64,000 nucleotides of DNA from Mycolicibacterium confluentis (GTDB lineage: Bacteria; Actinomycetota; Actinomycetes; Mycobacteriales; Mycobacteriaceae). Where the stretch lies: assembly GCF_010729895.1 (NCBI RefSeq), contig NZ_AP022612.1, positions 4,650,001 to 4,714,000 of the forward strand. The letters run 5' to 3'. The first letter of the stretch is position 1; every line of letters begins with the position of its first letter. The notes under the pieces were generated by a model. That model saw only the letters and a program-made list of their open reading frames with translations. It made no database searches and was not told the origin of the DNA. Made by a program: the position numbers and the translations under genes. This document shows, one piece after another, positions 9,216 to 17,320 of this stretch.

Positions 9216-9261
9216 CCGCACTGGCGGCGGGAATTGGCGCGTTTCGCCGCCCTCAGTGCGG
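9216..9261. terminator. Interrupted hairpin after htdX
   Basis: CCGCACTG-GCGGCG (9216-9229) pairs with CGCCGC-CCT-CAGTGCGG (9245-9261), leaving a 3-nt bulge. The right arm is the start of the tandem repeat that follows, so the repeat seems to have grown out of this structure. Confidence 0.5.
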
Positions 9262-9335
9262 TGTCAGCGGGGAGAGCAGTGCGGTGTCAGCGGGGAGAGC
9301 AGTGCGGTGTCAGCGGGGAGAGCAGTGCGGGATCA
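9254..9335. repeat. Tandem repeat, three perfect 23-bp copies plus a partial fourth
   Basis: Units at 9254-9276, 9277-9299 and 9300-9322 are identical, each beginning CAGTGCGGTGTCAGCG. A partial fourth copy (CAGTGCGG, then diverging) runs into the stop codon of the TetR gene at 9333-9335. It is located between the convergent htdX and TetR genes and resembles a minisatellite or VNTR. Confidence 0.9.
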
Positions 9336-9944
9336 GTGGGAGGCCGGTGCAGCCTCGGGTTTGCCCTTCAGGCCGCGCCAGAACAGGTTGATCAGCAGTT
9401 CGACGGCGTCGTTCACGTCGACATCGCCGGCACTGACGCGCGTCGCCACGGCCTCGCCCGCACCCACGAGCGCGATCGCCATCATGTTGAAGTCGGTGTC
9501 CGGCTCGGGGTTCCGCGTGCCGGTGCTCAGCAGTCGCGCCACCAGGTCGATGATGCGCTCGCGGCCTTCTCGCACCGTGTGCGCGAACGCCTGCGAACTG
9601 GTGGCCTGGGTGTACAGCACGATCCACGACGCCCGGTTGGCATCGATGTAGGTCAAAAACGACAGGATCGTGTTGCGGAGCATGTCGCGGGGCGGCAGCG
9701 TGAAATCCACATCCGCGCGGACGGCCTCGATGAAACGGCTCAGCTCACGGCTCAGGCAGGCGCCAAAGAGCTCCTCCTTGGACCCGTAGTACAGGTAGAG
9801 CATGGGCTTGGAGATCTCGGCCTTGGCCGCGATCGCGTCCATCGACGTCTCGTGATAGCCGTTGACCGAGAAGACCTCCACGGCCGCGTCGAGCATCTGC
9901 TGTTCGCGCACGGCACGCGGCAACCGCTTGGTACCACCCGCCAT
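9333..9944 (-). CDS. TetR-family regulator (Rv0238 type)
   Basis: A 203-aa TetR regulator. An N-terminal helix-turn-helix covers about residues 15-60 (MDAIAAKAEISKPMLYLYYG), followed by an all-helical ligand domain. Length and sequence agree with what I recall of Rv0238. The ATG at 9944 is preferred over the GTG at 9953 because GAAGGGTGAG lies just ahead of it. A TTAC-N6-GTAA site lies 28 bp upstream (9972-9987), and the same core occurs at fadE5 and at fadA2/fabG4-htdX. The protein is therefore predicted to be autoregulated and to repress these lipid genes, with an acyl-CoA as the likely inducer. The ligand is inferred, not seen. The last codon abuts the tandem repeat. Confidence 0.9.
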   Translation of the reverse strand: MAGGTKRLPRAVREQQMLDAAVEVFSVNGYHETSMDAIAAKAEISKPMLYLYYGSKEELFGACLSRELSRFIEAVRADVDFTLPPRDMLRNTILSFLTYIDANRASWIVLYTQATSSQAFAHTVREGRERIIDLVARLLSTGTRNPEPDTDFNMMAIALVGAGEAVATRVSAGDVDVNDAVELLINLFWRGLKGKPEAAPASH

Positions 9945-9971
9945 GCCGCTCACCCTTCGCTGAACAAGAAG

Positions 9972-9987
9972 TTTACCCAAGAGTAAG
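9972..9987. promoter_or_regulatory. Operator upstream of the TetR gene (TTAC-N6-GTAA)
   Basis: The sequence TTTACCCAAGAGTAAG has the core TTAC (9973-9976), six bases and GTAA (9983-9986), matching the fadE5 and fabG4 sites. It lies between the lpqI stop and the TetR start, in position for autoregulation. Confidence 0.6.
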
Positions 9988-9991
9988 GGTG

Positions 9992-11179
9992 TCAGCAGGC
10001 GCGGGCGCCGCCCTTGGCTGCCGTCACGCGCTGCAGCGCGCCGTCGACCGCGGCCATCGGCAGCTCGCCCGCGGCGACCGCGGCCTCGAGCCGATCCAGC
10101 ACCGCGGGCACTTCGCCCGTGCTGACCCACAACGCGACGTCGACGCCGGCCTGCAGACTGCGCAGCACGGCCTCGGCCACGCCGTACCGCTGGTTGATCG
10201 CGCCCATCGAGGACAGGTCGTCGCTGAACACGAGGCCGCCGAAGCCCGGTCCACCGTAAGCGCCGCTACGCAGCAGGCCGACCGCGGCGGGGCTCAGGCT
10301 GGCCGGGTCATTGCCGGTCAGCCCGGGCACCTGCATGTGTCCGATCATCACCGCGACGGGTCCCTGGGTGGTCAGCGTGCGGTACGGCACCAGGTCGGTG
10401 GCCTCGAGCTCCGCGAGAGGCGGCGTCACCACCCCATTGACATGCGAGTCACCCGAGGCCTGGCCGTGGCCGGGGAAGTGCTTGAGCACCGGCAGCACCC
10501 CGGCGTCGCGCAGGCCGCGGGCGTAGGCACCGGCGTACTCGGTGACCACGGCCGGGTCGGACCCGAACGAACGGTCGCCGATCACGGTGTCGTCGGCGGC
10601 CGACGTGATGTCCACGACGGGCGCGAAGTCGACGGTGATGCCCAGGCCACGCATCTTGTGGCCCCGGTCGAGCGCGATCTGGTACACCTCGTCGGGAGTC
10701 TTGGTGGCCGCGAGAACCCGCGCCGACGGTTGGCTTCCGATCAGCGACGCCAACCGCGAGACCCGGCCGCCCTCCTCGTCGACGCTGACCGCCAGCGGCA
10801 GCGGACCGGCACTGGCCGCGATACCGGCCAGTGAACCGTCGGTGAGCATGGATTTATCGGTCCAGCTGCCGATGAAGATGCCGCCCACGTGGTGATTGGC
10901 CACCACGGCGCGGGCATCGGAGGCGCCCGTCACCCCGACCATCACCAACTGAGCCAGCTTGTCCCGCGTGGACAGCGCCGCGACGTCGCCGCATCCGGCG
11001 GGTGCCAGCGGGACGGGATTGCTCAACGGCACCGAGGCCGGTGAGGACGCAGGTGCCGTCTCAGGCGCCGGTGACGGCGACGCGGACGGCGATTCGGCGG
11101 CCGGCGAGCAGGCCATCAGCAGTGCGGGCAGCGTCGCGACGGACACGACGGCTCGGGTGAACGTGATGGTGAATGCCAT
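9992..11179 (-). CDS. lpqI: Lipoprotein beta-N-acetylglucosaminidase LpqI (GH3)
   Basis: A 395-aa glycoside hydrolase family 3 lipoprotein acting in peptidoglycan recycling by removing N-acetylglucosamine. The signal peptide ends in a lipobox with the lipidated Cys24 (LLMAC). A low-complexity Ser/Pro/Ala linker follows at about residues 25-60. The NagZ-type KHFPGHG loop is present, as is FSDDLSSMGAI, which holds the putative nucleophile Asp. The protein ends with a cysteine (GGARAC). It is transcribed in the same direction as the TetR gene, whose operator lies 5 to 20 bp after its stop, so the TetR gene has its own promoter. In M. tuberculosis lpqI is also next to Rv0238. Confidence 0.92.
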   Translation of the reverse strand: MAFTITFTRAVVSVATLPALLMACSPAAESPSASPSPAPETAPASSPASVPLSNPVPLAPAGCGDVAALSTRDKLAQLVMVGVTGASDARAVVANHHVGGIFIGSWTDKSMLTDGSLAGIAASAGPLPLAVSVDEEGGRVSRLASLIGSQPSARVLAATKTPDEVYQIALDRGHKMRGLGITVDFAPVVDITSAADDTVIGDRSFGSDPAVVTEYAGAYARGLRDAGVLPVLKHFPGHGQASGDSHVNGVVTPPLAELEATDLVPYRTLTTQGPVAVMIGHMQVPGLTGNDPASLSPAAVGLLRSGAYGGPGFGGLVFSDDLSSMGAINQRYGVAEAVLRSLQAGVDVALWVSTGEVPAVLDRLEAAVAAGELPMAAVDGALQRVTAAKGGARAC

Positions 11180-11349
11180 ACCTCATGCTGTCATGCACAC
11201 CACATTCAGTCAGCGTCTGGGCGCGGGCCGCGCGTCGACTACTGTGCAGAAACCGCTGGAGCGCCTTTCACGCGCTCCGGATCATTCGCGCGGGCAACGA
11301 ATTTCGCGTCCTGGCGGCGCAGGCGACCCAAGATAGGGGATGATGGGGC

Positions 11350-11814
11350 ATGTCCGTCGTGTTGATCGCCTACGACGGGACCGACAATGCGCAGCGCGCG
11401 GTCACCCACGTGGGCCAGTTTGTGTTGGCGCAGCGTGTCGTGGTGCTCACGGTGTGGACGCCGATCCGCCCGGGATCCGACCCCGTCAGCGTGGACCTCG
11501 ACGGCCCACCCGATCCCCCAGACCTCGACGATCTCGATGACCTGGACATCGCCTACGCCGACGCCCAGCGCACCAACGACGAGGGCCTGCGGTTGGCCAA
11601 GTCGGCCGGACTGTCCGCCGAACCGCTGTGTGTCGCGGTCACCGGGACGGTGTGGCGAACCATCATCGAGGCCGCGGACCGCATCGAGGCCGACCTCATC
11701 GTCACTGGAACCCGAGGTACGACAGGACTGCGGTCCCTGCTGCAGTCCTCGGTCTCCGACCATGTGCTGCGACACGGCAAGCGTCCGGTGCTGATTGTGC
11801 CGCCCGGCACCTGA
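11350..11814 (+). CDS. Universal stress protein (UspA family)
   Basis: A 154-aa single-domain UspA-like protein. It begins VVLIAYDGTDNAQRAV, the beta1-loop-alpha1 of the family, and ends with the ATP-binding signature G-x2-G-x9-G-[ST]-like stretch (TGTRGTTGLRSLLQSSVSDH) and RPVLIVPP. An acidic insertion (PPDLDDLDDLD) lies near residue 60. Such proteins bind ATP or cAMP and modulate stress physiology; the target here is unknown. It is a single gene divergent from lpqI, with a 170-bp upstream region, and is followed 62 bp later by a small membrane-protein gene and then aftD. Confidence 0.85.
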   Translation: MSVVLIAYDGTDNAQRAVTHVGQFVLAQRVVVLTVWTPIRPGSDPVSVDLDGPPDPPDLDDLDDLDIAYADAQRTNDEGLRLAKSAGLSAEPLCVAVTGTVWRTIIEAADRIEADLIVTGTRGTTGLRSLLQSSVSDHVLRHGKRPVLIVPPGT

Positions 11815-11876
11815 GAGGCCACATGCTAGGTTGGCTGGCAGCCCACCGACAGATCGACAGCGCTGAGGAGCCCCAC

Positions 11877-12050
11877 ATGACCCGGTTCGTGGTGCCAGCC
11901 GCCGCCAGCATCGTGGTCGGTCTGCTGCTCGGCGCCGCGGCTGTCTTCGGCGTCTCCCTGATGGTGCAGCAGGACACCAAGCCGCCGATCACGGCAGGCG
12001 ATCCGGCGTCGTCGGTCCTGAACCGGGTCGAATACGGCGACCGCAGCTGA
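11877..12050 (+). CDS. Small membrane protein, Rv0236A type (DUF2613-like)
   Basis: A 57-aa protein with one N-terminal hydrophobic segment (about residues 5-29, ending near VFGVSLMV) that could be a signal anchor or signal peptide. A short polar C-terminus ends EYGDRS. Size and position directly before aftD match M. tuberculosis Rv0236A. The start ATG at 11877 follows GAGGAG. It lies 40 bp upstream of aftD in the same direction, so co-transcription is likely. Conservation of this position suggests a partner role for AftD or the arabinan machinery, which is inference only. Confidence 0.82.
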   Translation: MTRFVVPAAASIVVGLLLGAAAVFGVSLMVQQDTKPPITAGDPASSVLNRVEYGDRS

Positions 12051-12090
12051 TCTGAGCGCGCAGTCCGAAGCGACCCGTCCGGGAGGGTCG

Positions 12091-15000
12091 ATGACCTGCC
12101 CGCAGGGGTTGTCCCGCCGATGGCTGTGGCTGGTCGGCACCCTCAGCCTGATCCTGACGTTCGCGCAGTCTCCAGGTCAGATCTCTCCCGACACCAAGCT
12201 GGACCTCACCGCCAACCCGGTGCGTTTCCTTGCGCGGGCCGCGCACCTGTGGAACAGCGAACTCCCCTTCGGCCAGACCCAGAACCAGGCGTACGGCTAT
12301 CTGTTTCCCCACGGCGCCTTCTTCGTAGCCGGCGACCTGCTCGGGCTGCCGGGTTGGGTGATCCAACGCCTGTGGTGGGCCCTGCTCCTGGCCGTCGGCT
12401 TCTGGGGCCTGCTGCGGGTCGCCGAGGCGCTCGGCATCGGGACGACGCCCTCGCGCGTGATCGCGGCGCTTGCCTACGCGCTGTCGCCCCGCGTGCTCAC
12501 GACGTTGGGGTCGATCTCCTCGGAGACCCTGCCGATGATGCTGGCCCCGTGGGTGCTGCTGCCGGTGATCCTCGCGATGCGGGGCGGGCACCACCAGTCG
12601 CTGCGAGTGCTTGCCGCCCGCGCGGGCGTCGCGGTGGCCCTGATGGGCGCGGTGAACGCCGTGGCCACCCTGACTGCGTGCCTGCCCGCGCTGATCTGGT
12701 GGGCATGCCACCGGCCCGACCGCCGGTGGTTGAGGTTCTCCGCGTGGTGGCTGCTGAGCACGGTGCTTGCGGTGGCCTGGTGGGTGGTCGCACTGGTGCT
12801 GCTGGGGCGCGTCAGCCCGCCGTTCCTGGACTACATCGAATCCTCCGGTGTCACCACGCGGTGGGCCTCGCTGGTCGAGGTGCTGCGCGGCACCGACAGC
12901 TGGACCCCGTTCGTGGCGCCCAACGCGACCGCGGGCAGTTCCCTGGTGACCGACCCCGTCGCGATCCTGGCGACGACGCTGGTGGCCGCGGCAGGCCTGG
13001 CCGGCCTGGCACTGCGCACCATGCCCGCGCGCGGCCGCCTGGTGCTGATGCTGCTGACGGGCGTGACGCTGCTGGCGCTGGGCTATGCGGGCGGACTGGG
13101 GTCCCCGCTGGCCCATCAGGTGCAGTTGTTCCTGGACTCCGGGGGTGCGCCGCTGCGCAACGTGCACAAGCTCGAACCCCTTGTACGCCTGCCCCTCGTG
13201 CTGGGCGTGGCCCATCTCATGAGCCGGATTCCGCTGCCGGGCAGCGCCCCGCGGGCAGTGTGGCGACGGGCGTTCGCGCATCCCGAGGAGGACAAGCGGG
13301 TCGCCGTCGGGATCGTGGTGCTGGCGGCCCTGGCCGCGAGCACGTCGCTGGCCTGGACCGGCCGGCTCACGCCCCCAGGCAGTTTTGAGGCCATCCCCGA
13401 CCACTGGCATCAGGCCGCGGAATGGCTGACCCACAACAACACCGGGACGCCCGCTCCGGGCCGCGTTCTGGTGGTGCCGGGCGCGCCGTTCGCCACTCAG
13501 ATCTGGGGCAACACCCGCGACGAACCGCTGCAGGTGCTCGGCGAGAGCCCGTGGGGTGTGCGTGACTCCATTCCGTTGAACCCGCCGGAGACCATCCGGG
13601 CCCTGGATTCGGTGCAGCGTCTCTTCGCGGCGGGCCGGCCGTCCGCCGGTCTCGCGGATACCCTTGCCCGCCAAGGTATCTCATATCTGGTGCTGCGGAA
13701 TGACCTGGACCCGGACAACTCCCGGTCGGCGCGGCCGATCCTGGTGCACCAGTCGATCGAAGGCTCCCCCGGCCTGACGAAGGTGGCCCAGTTCGGCGAC
13801 CCAGTCGGTCCGGGCACCCTCGAAGGCTTCATCACCGACAGCGGTCTGCGGCCGCTCTACCCGGCCGTGGAGATCTTCCGGGTCGACCCGGACCACACGG
13901 GTGTCACCAACCCTGGCGCGCCGTACCTCGCCGACACCGCCGCCATGGCACGCATCGACGGCGCCCCGGAAGCGCTGCTGCGCCTCGACGAACGGCGTCG
14001 TCTGCTCGGCGAATCACCGCTGGGGCCCGTGCTGTTGACGCAGGATGCCGAGGCTGCCGGCCTGCCGTCCGACGTCGTCACGATCACCGACACCCCGACG
14101 GCACGCGAGACCGACTACGGCCGCGTCGACGACCACTCGTCGGCGGTGCGCACCCCCGACGACGAGAGGCACACCCACAACCGGGTGCCCGACTACCCCG
14201 CGGCAGGCACCGACCTTGTGTACGGCGGATGGACCGGCGGACGCCTGACCGCGTCGAGTTCGGCGGCCGACGCGACGGCGCTGCCCAATGTGGCGCCCGC
14301 CGCGGCCCCCGCGTCCGCCATCGACGGGGACTCCGCGACAAGCTGGGTGTCCAACTCGCTGCAGGCCGCGGTCGGACAGTGGCTCCAGATCGACTTCGAC
14401 CACCCCGTCACCAATGCGACGCTGACTCTGATACCGAGCAGGTCGACCATCGGCGCACAGATCACCCGGATGGAGATCTCGACGGCCACCGGAACCACAA
14501 CCCTTCGGGTGGATCAGCCCGGAAAACCCGCCGTGGTGGCACTGCCGTACGGCGAGACGCCGTGGGTGCGGATCACGGCCGCGGCCACCGACGACGGTTC
14601 CAGCGGTGTGCAGTTCGGCGTGACCGATCTGGCCATCACGCAGTACGACGCCTCCGGATTCGCCCACCCCGTCGACATCCGGCACACCAGAAACGTGCCC
14701 GGCCCACCCGAGGGCGCGACCGTCGGAATGTGGGACCTGGGCGCCGAACTGCTGGGCCGGCCCGGGTGCGTCTCCGCCGTGGACGGCGTGCACTGCGCCT
14801 CGCCGCTCTCGCTGGCTCCCGAGGAACTGGTGAACCTCAGCCGGACCCTGACCGTGCCGCAACCCGTCTCCGTGACGCCGACGGTCTGGGTGCGGCCCCG
14901 GCAGGGACCCGGGCTGGGTGAACTGGTCCGGCAGCCGGGAACCACTCGCGCCGACGGAGACTCGGACTCGTTCGATGTTCTCGGGACGGCGTTCGCCGCC

Positions 15001-16332
15001 ACCGACGGCGACCCGCGCACGTCGTGGACCGCGCCGCAGGGCGTCGTCCAGCACCGCACCGGGCCGACGCTGACCCTGACACTTCCCGAGGCCACCGAGG
15101 TGGCCGCGGTTCGGCTCACGCCCAGCGCCTCGGACCTGCCCACCCACCCGACCCTGGTGGCGGTCGACCTGGGCGACGGCCCCCAGGTGCGCGCGATGGA
15201 ACGGATGGGGACGCAGACACTTTCCCTGCATCCACACAAGACGAAGACCATCAAGATCAGCGTGCTGGACTGGGACGACGTCATCGACCGCACCGCGCTG
15301 GGCTTCGATCAGGTCAAACCGCCCGGCCTCGCCGAGGCACAGGTGCTGCGGCCCGACGGCACGCCGATCGCACCGGCCGACGCGGCGAAGAACCGCGCCC
15401 GCAGCATCGAGATCGGCTGCGGCAAGGGCCCGGTGCTCGCGGTCGCCGGCCGGTTCATGCACACCTCGGTCAGCACCACCGTCGGCGAACTTCTCGACGG
15501 CACGCCACTGCAGGCGCACCCGTGCGAAACCGAGCCGATCGATCTGCCCAGCGGCCAACAGGAGTTCCTGGTGAGCCCCGGTTCGGCGTTCATCATCGAC
15601 GGCGTGCAGTTGACCGGACCCGCGGCCAAGGAGATCCGGCCCGCGACGGCGTCCGAGGTGCCGGCCGCGCACTGGGGCCCGGACCATCGCGAGCTGACCG
15701 TGTCCGCGGCCGACACCGCCCGCGTGCTCGTGGTGCCCGAGAGCATCAATCCCGGGTGGACGGCCCGCACCTCCGACGGCGCCGTGCTGACCCCGATCAG
15801 CGTCAACGGCTGGCAGCAGGGCTGGGTGGTGCCACCCGGAACACAGGGGCCGGTGACGCTCGAGTTCGGTCTGAACTCCCTCTACCGTGCGGGACTCGTC
15901 GGCGGGCTGGCACTGCTGCCCGTCCTGGCGGCGCTGGCGCTGCTGCCCTCCCGACGTCGCGAGGACGCTGAGCCGGTCTCGGTCTGGAAACCCAAGGCGT
16001 GGTTGGCGGTCGGTGGCGCACTGCTTGCGGGCCTGCTGATCTCCGGCATCGCGGGTGCCCTGGTGGTCGGTTCCGCGGTCGCCCTGCTGCGCCTGCTCGA
16101 CGGCCGAGAGCGGGCATGGAAGGTTGTGACGCTGGGCGGGGCCGCGACGGGGTTGATCCTGGCCGGAGCCGCGGTGGCGCGCCACCCGTGGCGCTCGGTC
16201 GAGGGGTACCTGGGGCATTCGCCGTGGGTGCAGTTGGCGGCCCTGATCAGTGTGGCCGTCGTGGCGGCGTCCGTGATCACCTGGCCTCGCGAGGTCGCCG
16301 AACCCGCACTGCGGGAGCCGCGATCCGCTTAG
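12091..16332 (+). CDS. aftD: Arabinofuranosyltransferase AftD
   Basis: A 1413-aa membrane enzyme (about 1400 aa in M. tuberculosis) that adds arabinofuranose from decaprenyl-phosphoryl-arabinose to the arabinan of arabinogalactan and lipoarabinomannan. The N-terminal half is a GT-C fold with roughly eleven membrane spans; DTKLDLT (Asp34 and Asp38) in the first periplasmic loop is the GT-C acidic motif. A large periplasmic region contains discoidin (F5/8 type C)-like carbohydrate-binding segments around residues 705-850 and 930-1060. Further membrane spans lie at the C-terminus (about residues 1268-1400). ATG at 12091 follows GGGAGGG. It is followed 10 bp later by the lactonase gene, probably in the same transcript. 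This gene is expected to be essential. Confidence 0.95.
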   Translation: MTCPQGLSRRWLWLVGTLSLILTFAQSPGQISPDTKLDLTANPVRFLARAAHLWNSELPFGQTQNQAYGYLFPHGAFFVAGDLLGLPGWVIQRLWWALLLAVGFWGLLRVAEALGIGTTPSRVIAALAYALSPRVLTTLGSISSETLPMMLAPWVLLPVILAMRGGHHQSLRVLAARAGVAVALMGAVNAVATLTACLPALIWWACHRPDRRWLRFSAWWLLSTVLAVAWWVVALVLLGRVSPPFLDYIESSGVTTRWASLVEVLRGTDSWTPFVAPNATAGSSLVTDPVAILATTLVAAAGLAGLALRTMPARGRLVLMLLTGVTLLALGYAGGLGSPLAHQVQLFLDSGGAPLRNVHKLEPLVRLPLVLGVAHLMSRIPLPGSAPRAVWRRAFAHPEEDKRVAVGIVVLAALAASTSLAWTGRLTPPGSFEAIPDHWHQAAEWLTHNNTGTPAPGRVLVVPGAPFATQIWGNTRDEPLQVLGESPWGVRDSIPLNPPETIRALDSVQRLFAAGRPSAGLADTLARQGISYLVLRNDLDPDNSRSARPILVHQSIEGSPGLTKVAQFGDPVGPGTLEGFITDSGLRPLYPAVEIFRVDPDHTGVTNPGAPYLADTAAMARIDGAPEALLRLDERRRLLGESPLGPVLLTQDAEAAGLPSDVVTITDTPTARETDYGRVDDHSSAVRTPDDERHTHNRVPDYPAAGTDLVYGGWTGGRLTASSSAADATALPNVAPAAAPASAIDGDSATSWVSNSLQAAVGQWLQIDFDHPVTNATLTLIPSRSTIGAQITRMEISTATGTTTLRVDQPGKPAVVALPYGETPWVRITAAATDDGSSGVQFGVTDLAITQYDASGFAHPVDIRHTRNVPGPPEGATVGMWDLGAELLGRPGCVSAVDGVHCASPLSLAPEELVNLSRTLTVPQPVSVTPTVWVRPRQGPGLGELVRQPGTTRADGDSDSFDVLGTAFAATDGDPRTSWTAPQGVVQHRTGPTLTLTLPEATEVAAVRLTPSASDLPTHPTLVAVDLGDGPQVRAMERMGTQTLSLHPHKTKTIKISVLDWDDVIDRTALGFDQVKPPGLAEAQVLRPDGTPIAPADAAKNRARSIEIGCGKGPVLAVAGRFMHTSVSTTVGELLDGTPLQAHPCETEPIDLPSGQQEFLVSPGSAFIIDGVQLTGPAAKEIRPATASEVPAAHWGPDHRELTVSAADTARVLVVPESINPGWTARTSDGAVLTPISVNGWQQGWVVPPGTQGPVTLEFGLNSLYRAGLVGGLALLPVLAALALLPSRRREDAEPVSVWKPKAWLAVGGALLAGLLISGIAGALVVGSAVALLRLLDGRERAWKVVTLGGAATGLILAGAAVARHPWRSVEGYLGHSPWVQLAALISVAVVAASVITWPREVAEPALREPRSA

Positions 16333-16342
16333 CATCACTCAA

Positions 16343-17320
16343 GTGACACAGGTCCACACCGTCCGCGGCCCGATCGACACCGGCGACCTCGGGGTCACCC
16401 TGATGCACGAGCACGTCTTCATCCTGTCCCCCGAGATGATGCAGAATGACCCGGCCATCTGGGGCGACGAACAGGCACGCCAGCGTGCCGCGGTCGCACG
16501 ACTCAACGAACTGAAGGCGCGCGGCGTCGACACCATCGTCGACCTCACGGTGATCGGCCTGGGCCGCTATATCCCCCGCATCGCGCGCATCGCCGAGGCC
16601 ACCGACATCAACATCGTCGTCGCGACCGGCGTCTACACCTACAACGACGTGCCGATGTACTTCCACTTCCAGGGACCCGGCACGGCGCTGCCCGGCCCCG
16701 ACCCGATGATCGACCTGTTCATCCGCGACATCACCGAGGGCATCGCAGGCACCGGTGTCCGCGCGGCGATGCTCAAGTGCGCGACCGACGAACCGGGTGT
16801 CACGCCGGGCGTCGACCGCGTGCTGCGGGCCGTCGCGACCGCCCACCGGCAGACCGGGGTGCCCATCTCGACCCATACGCACGCCTCGACGCGGCGCGGC
16901 CTCGATCAGCAGCGCATCTTCGCCGAGGAGGGCGTCGACCTGACTCGCGTCGTGATCGGGCACTCGGGCGACTCGACCGACCTCGACTACCTCGAGGAAC
17001 TCATCGCAGGAGGGTCGTATATCGGCATGGACAGGTTCGGCGCGGACGTGTACCTGCCGACTCCCGAACGGGTCGACACCGTGGCCAAGATGTGTGAGCG
17101 CGGACATGCCGAGAAGATGGTGCTCTCGCATGACGCGTCGTGCTTCATCGACTGGCTGCCCGAGGAGGCCGTGCCGGTGGTCCTGCCCAACTGGCATTAC
17201 CTGCACATCCACAACGATGTGCTGCCTGCGCTTCGGCAGCGCGGCGTCACCGAGGAGCAGATCACCACGATGCTGGTGGACAACCCGAAGCGGATCTTCA
17301 GCGCGCAGGGCGCCTACTGA
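16343..17320 (+). CDS. php: Phosphotriesterase-like lactonase (Php)
   Basis: A 325-aa amidohydrolase-superfamily enzyme of the phosphotriesterase-like lactonase group (Rv0230c type). The complete binuclear metal site is present: His22 and His24 (MHEHVF), bridging Lys145 (MLKCATDE), His178 (STHTHAS), His207 (GHSGD) and Asp264 (SHDAS). It should hydrolyse lactones, possibly acyl-homoserine or longer-chain lactones, with weak phosphotriesterase activity. It starts with GTG 10 bp after aftD, and its stop overlaps the ATG of the following acyl-CoA ligase by one base. That coupling suggests the hydroxy-acid product or a related acid is then activated to a CoA thioester. Confidence 0.92.
   Translation: MTQVHTVRGPIDTGDLGVTLMHEHVFILSPEMMQNDPAIWGDEQARQRAAVARLNELKARGVDTIVDLTVIGLGRYIPRIARIAEATDINIVVATGVYTYNDVPMYFHFQGPGTALPGPDPMIDLFIRDITEGIAGTGVRAAMLKCATDEPGVTPGVDRVLRAVATAHRQTGVPISTHTHASTRRGLDQQRIFAEEGVDLTRVVIGHSGDSTDLDYLEELIAGGSYIGMDRFGADVYLPTPERVDTVAKMCERGHAEKMVLSHDASCFIDWLPEEAVPVVLPNWHYLHIHNDVLPALRQRGVTEEQITTMLVDNPKRIFSAQGAY

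Noticed and set aside
9254..9335. A CRISPR array
   Set aside because: Units are contiguous with no spacers and there are no cas genes.
14014..16338. A 774-codon open frame on the minus strand opposite aftD
   Set aside because: It is a GC-driven shadow of aftD, Arg/Gly/His-rich with no domain and no signal, and aftD itself is unambiguous.
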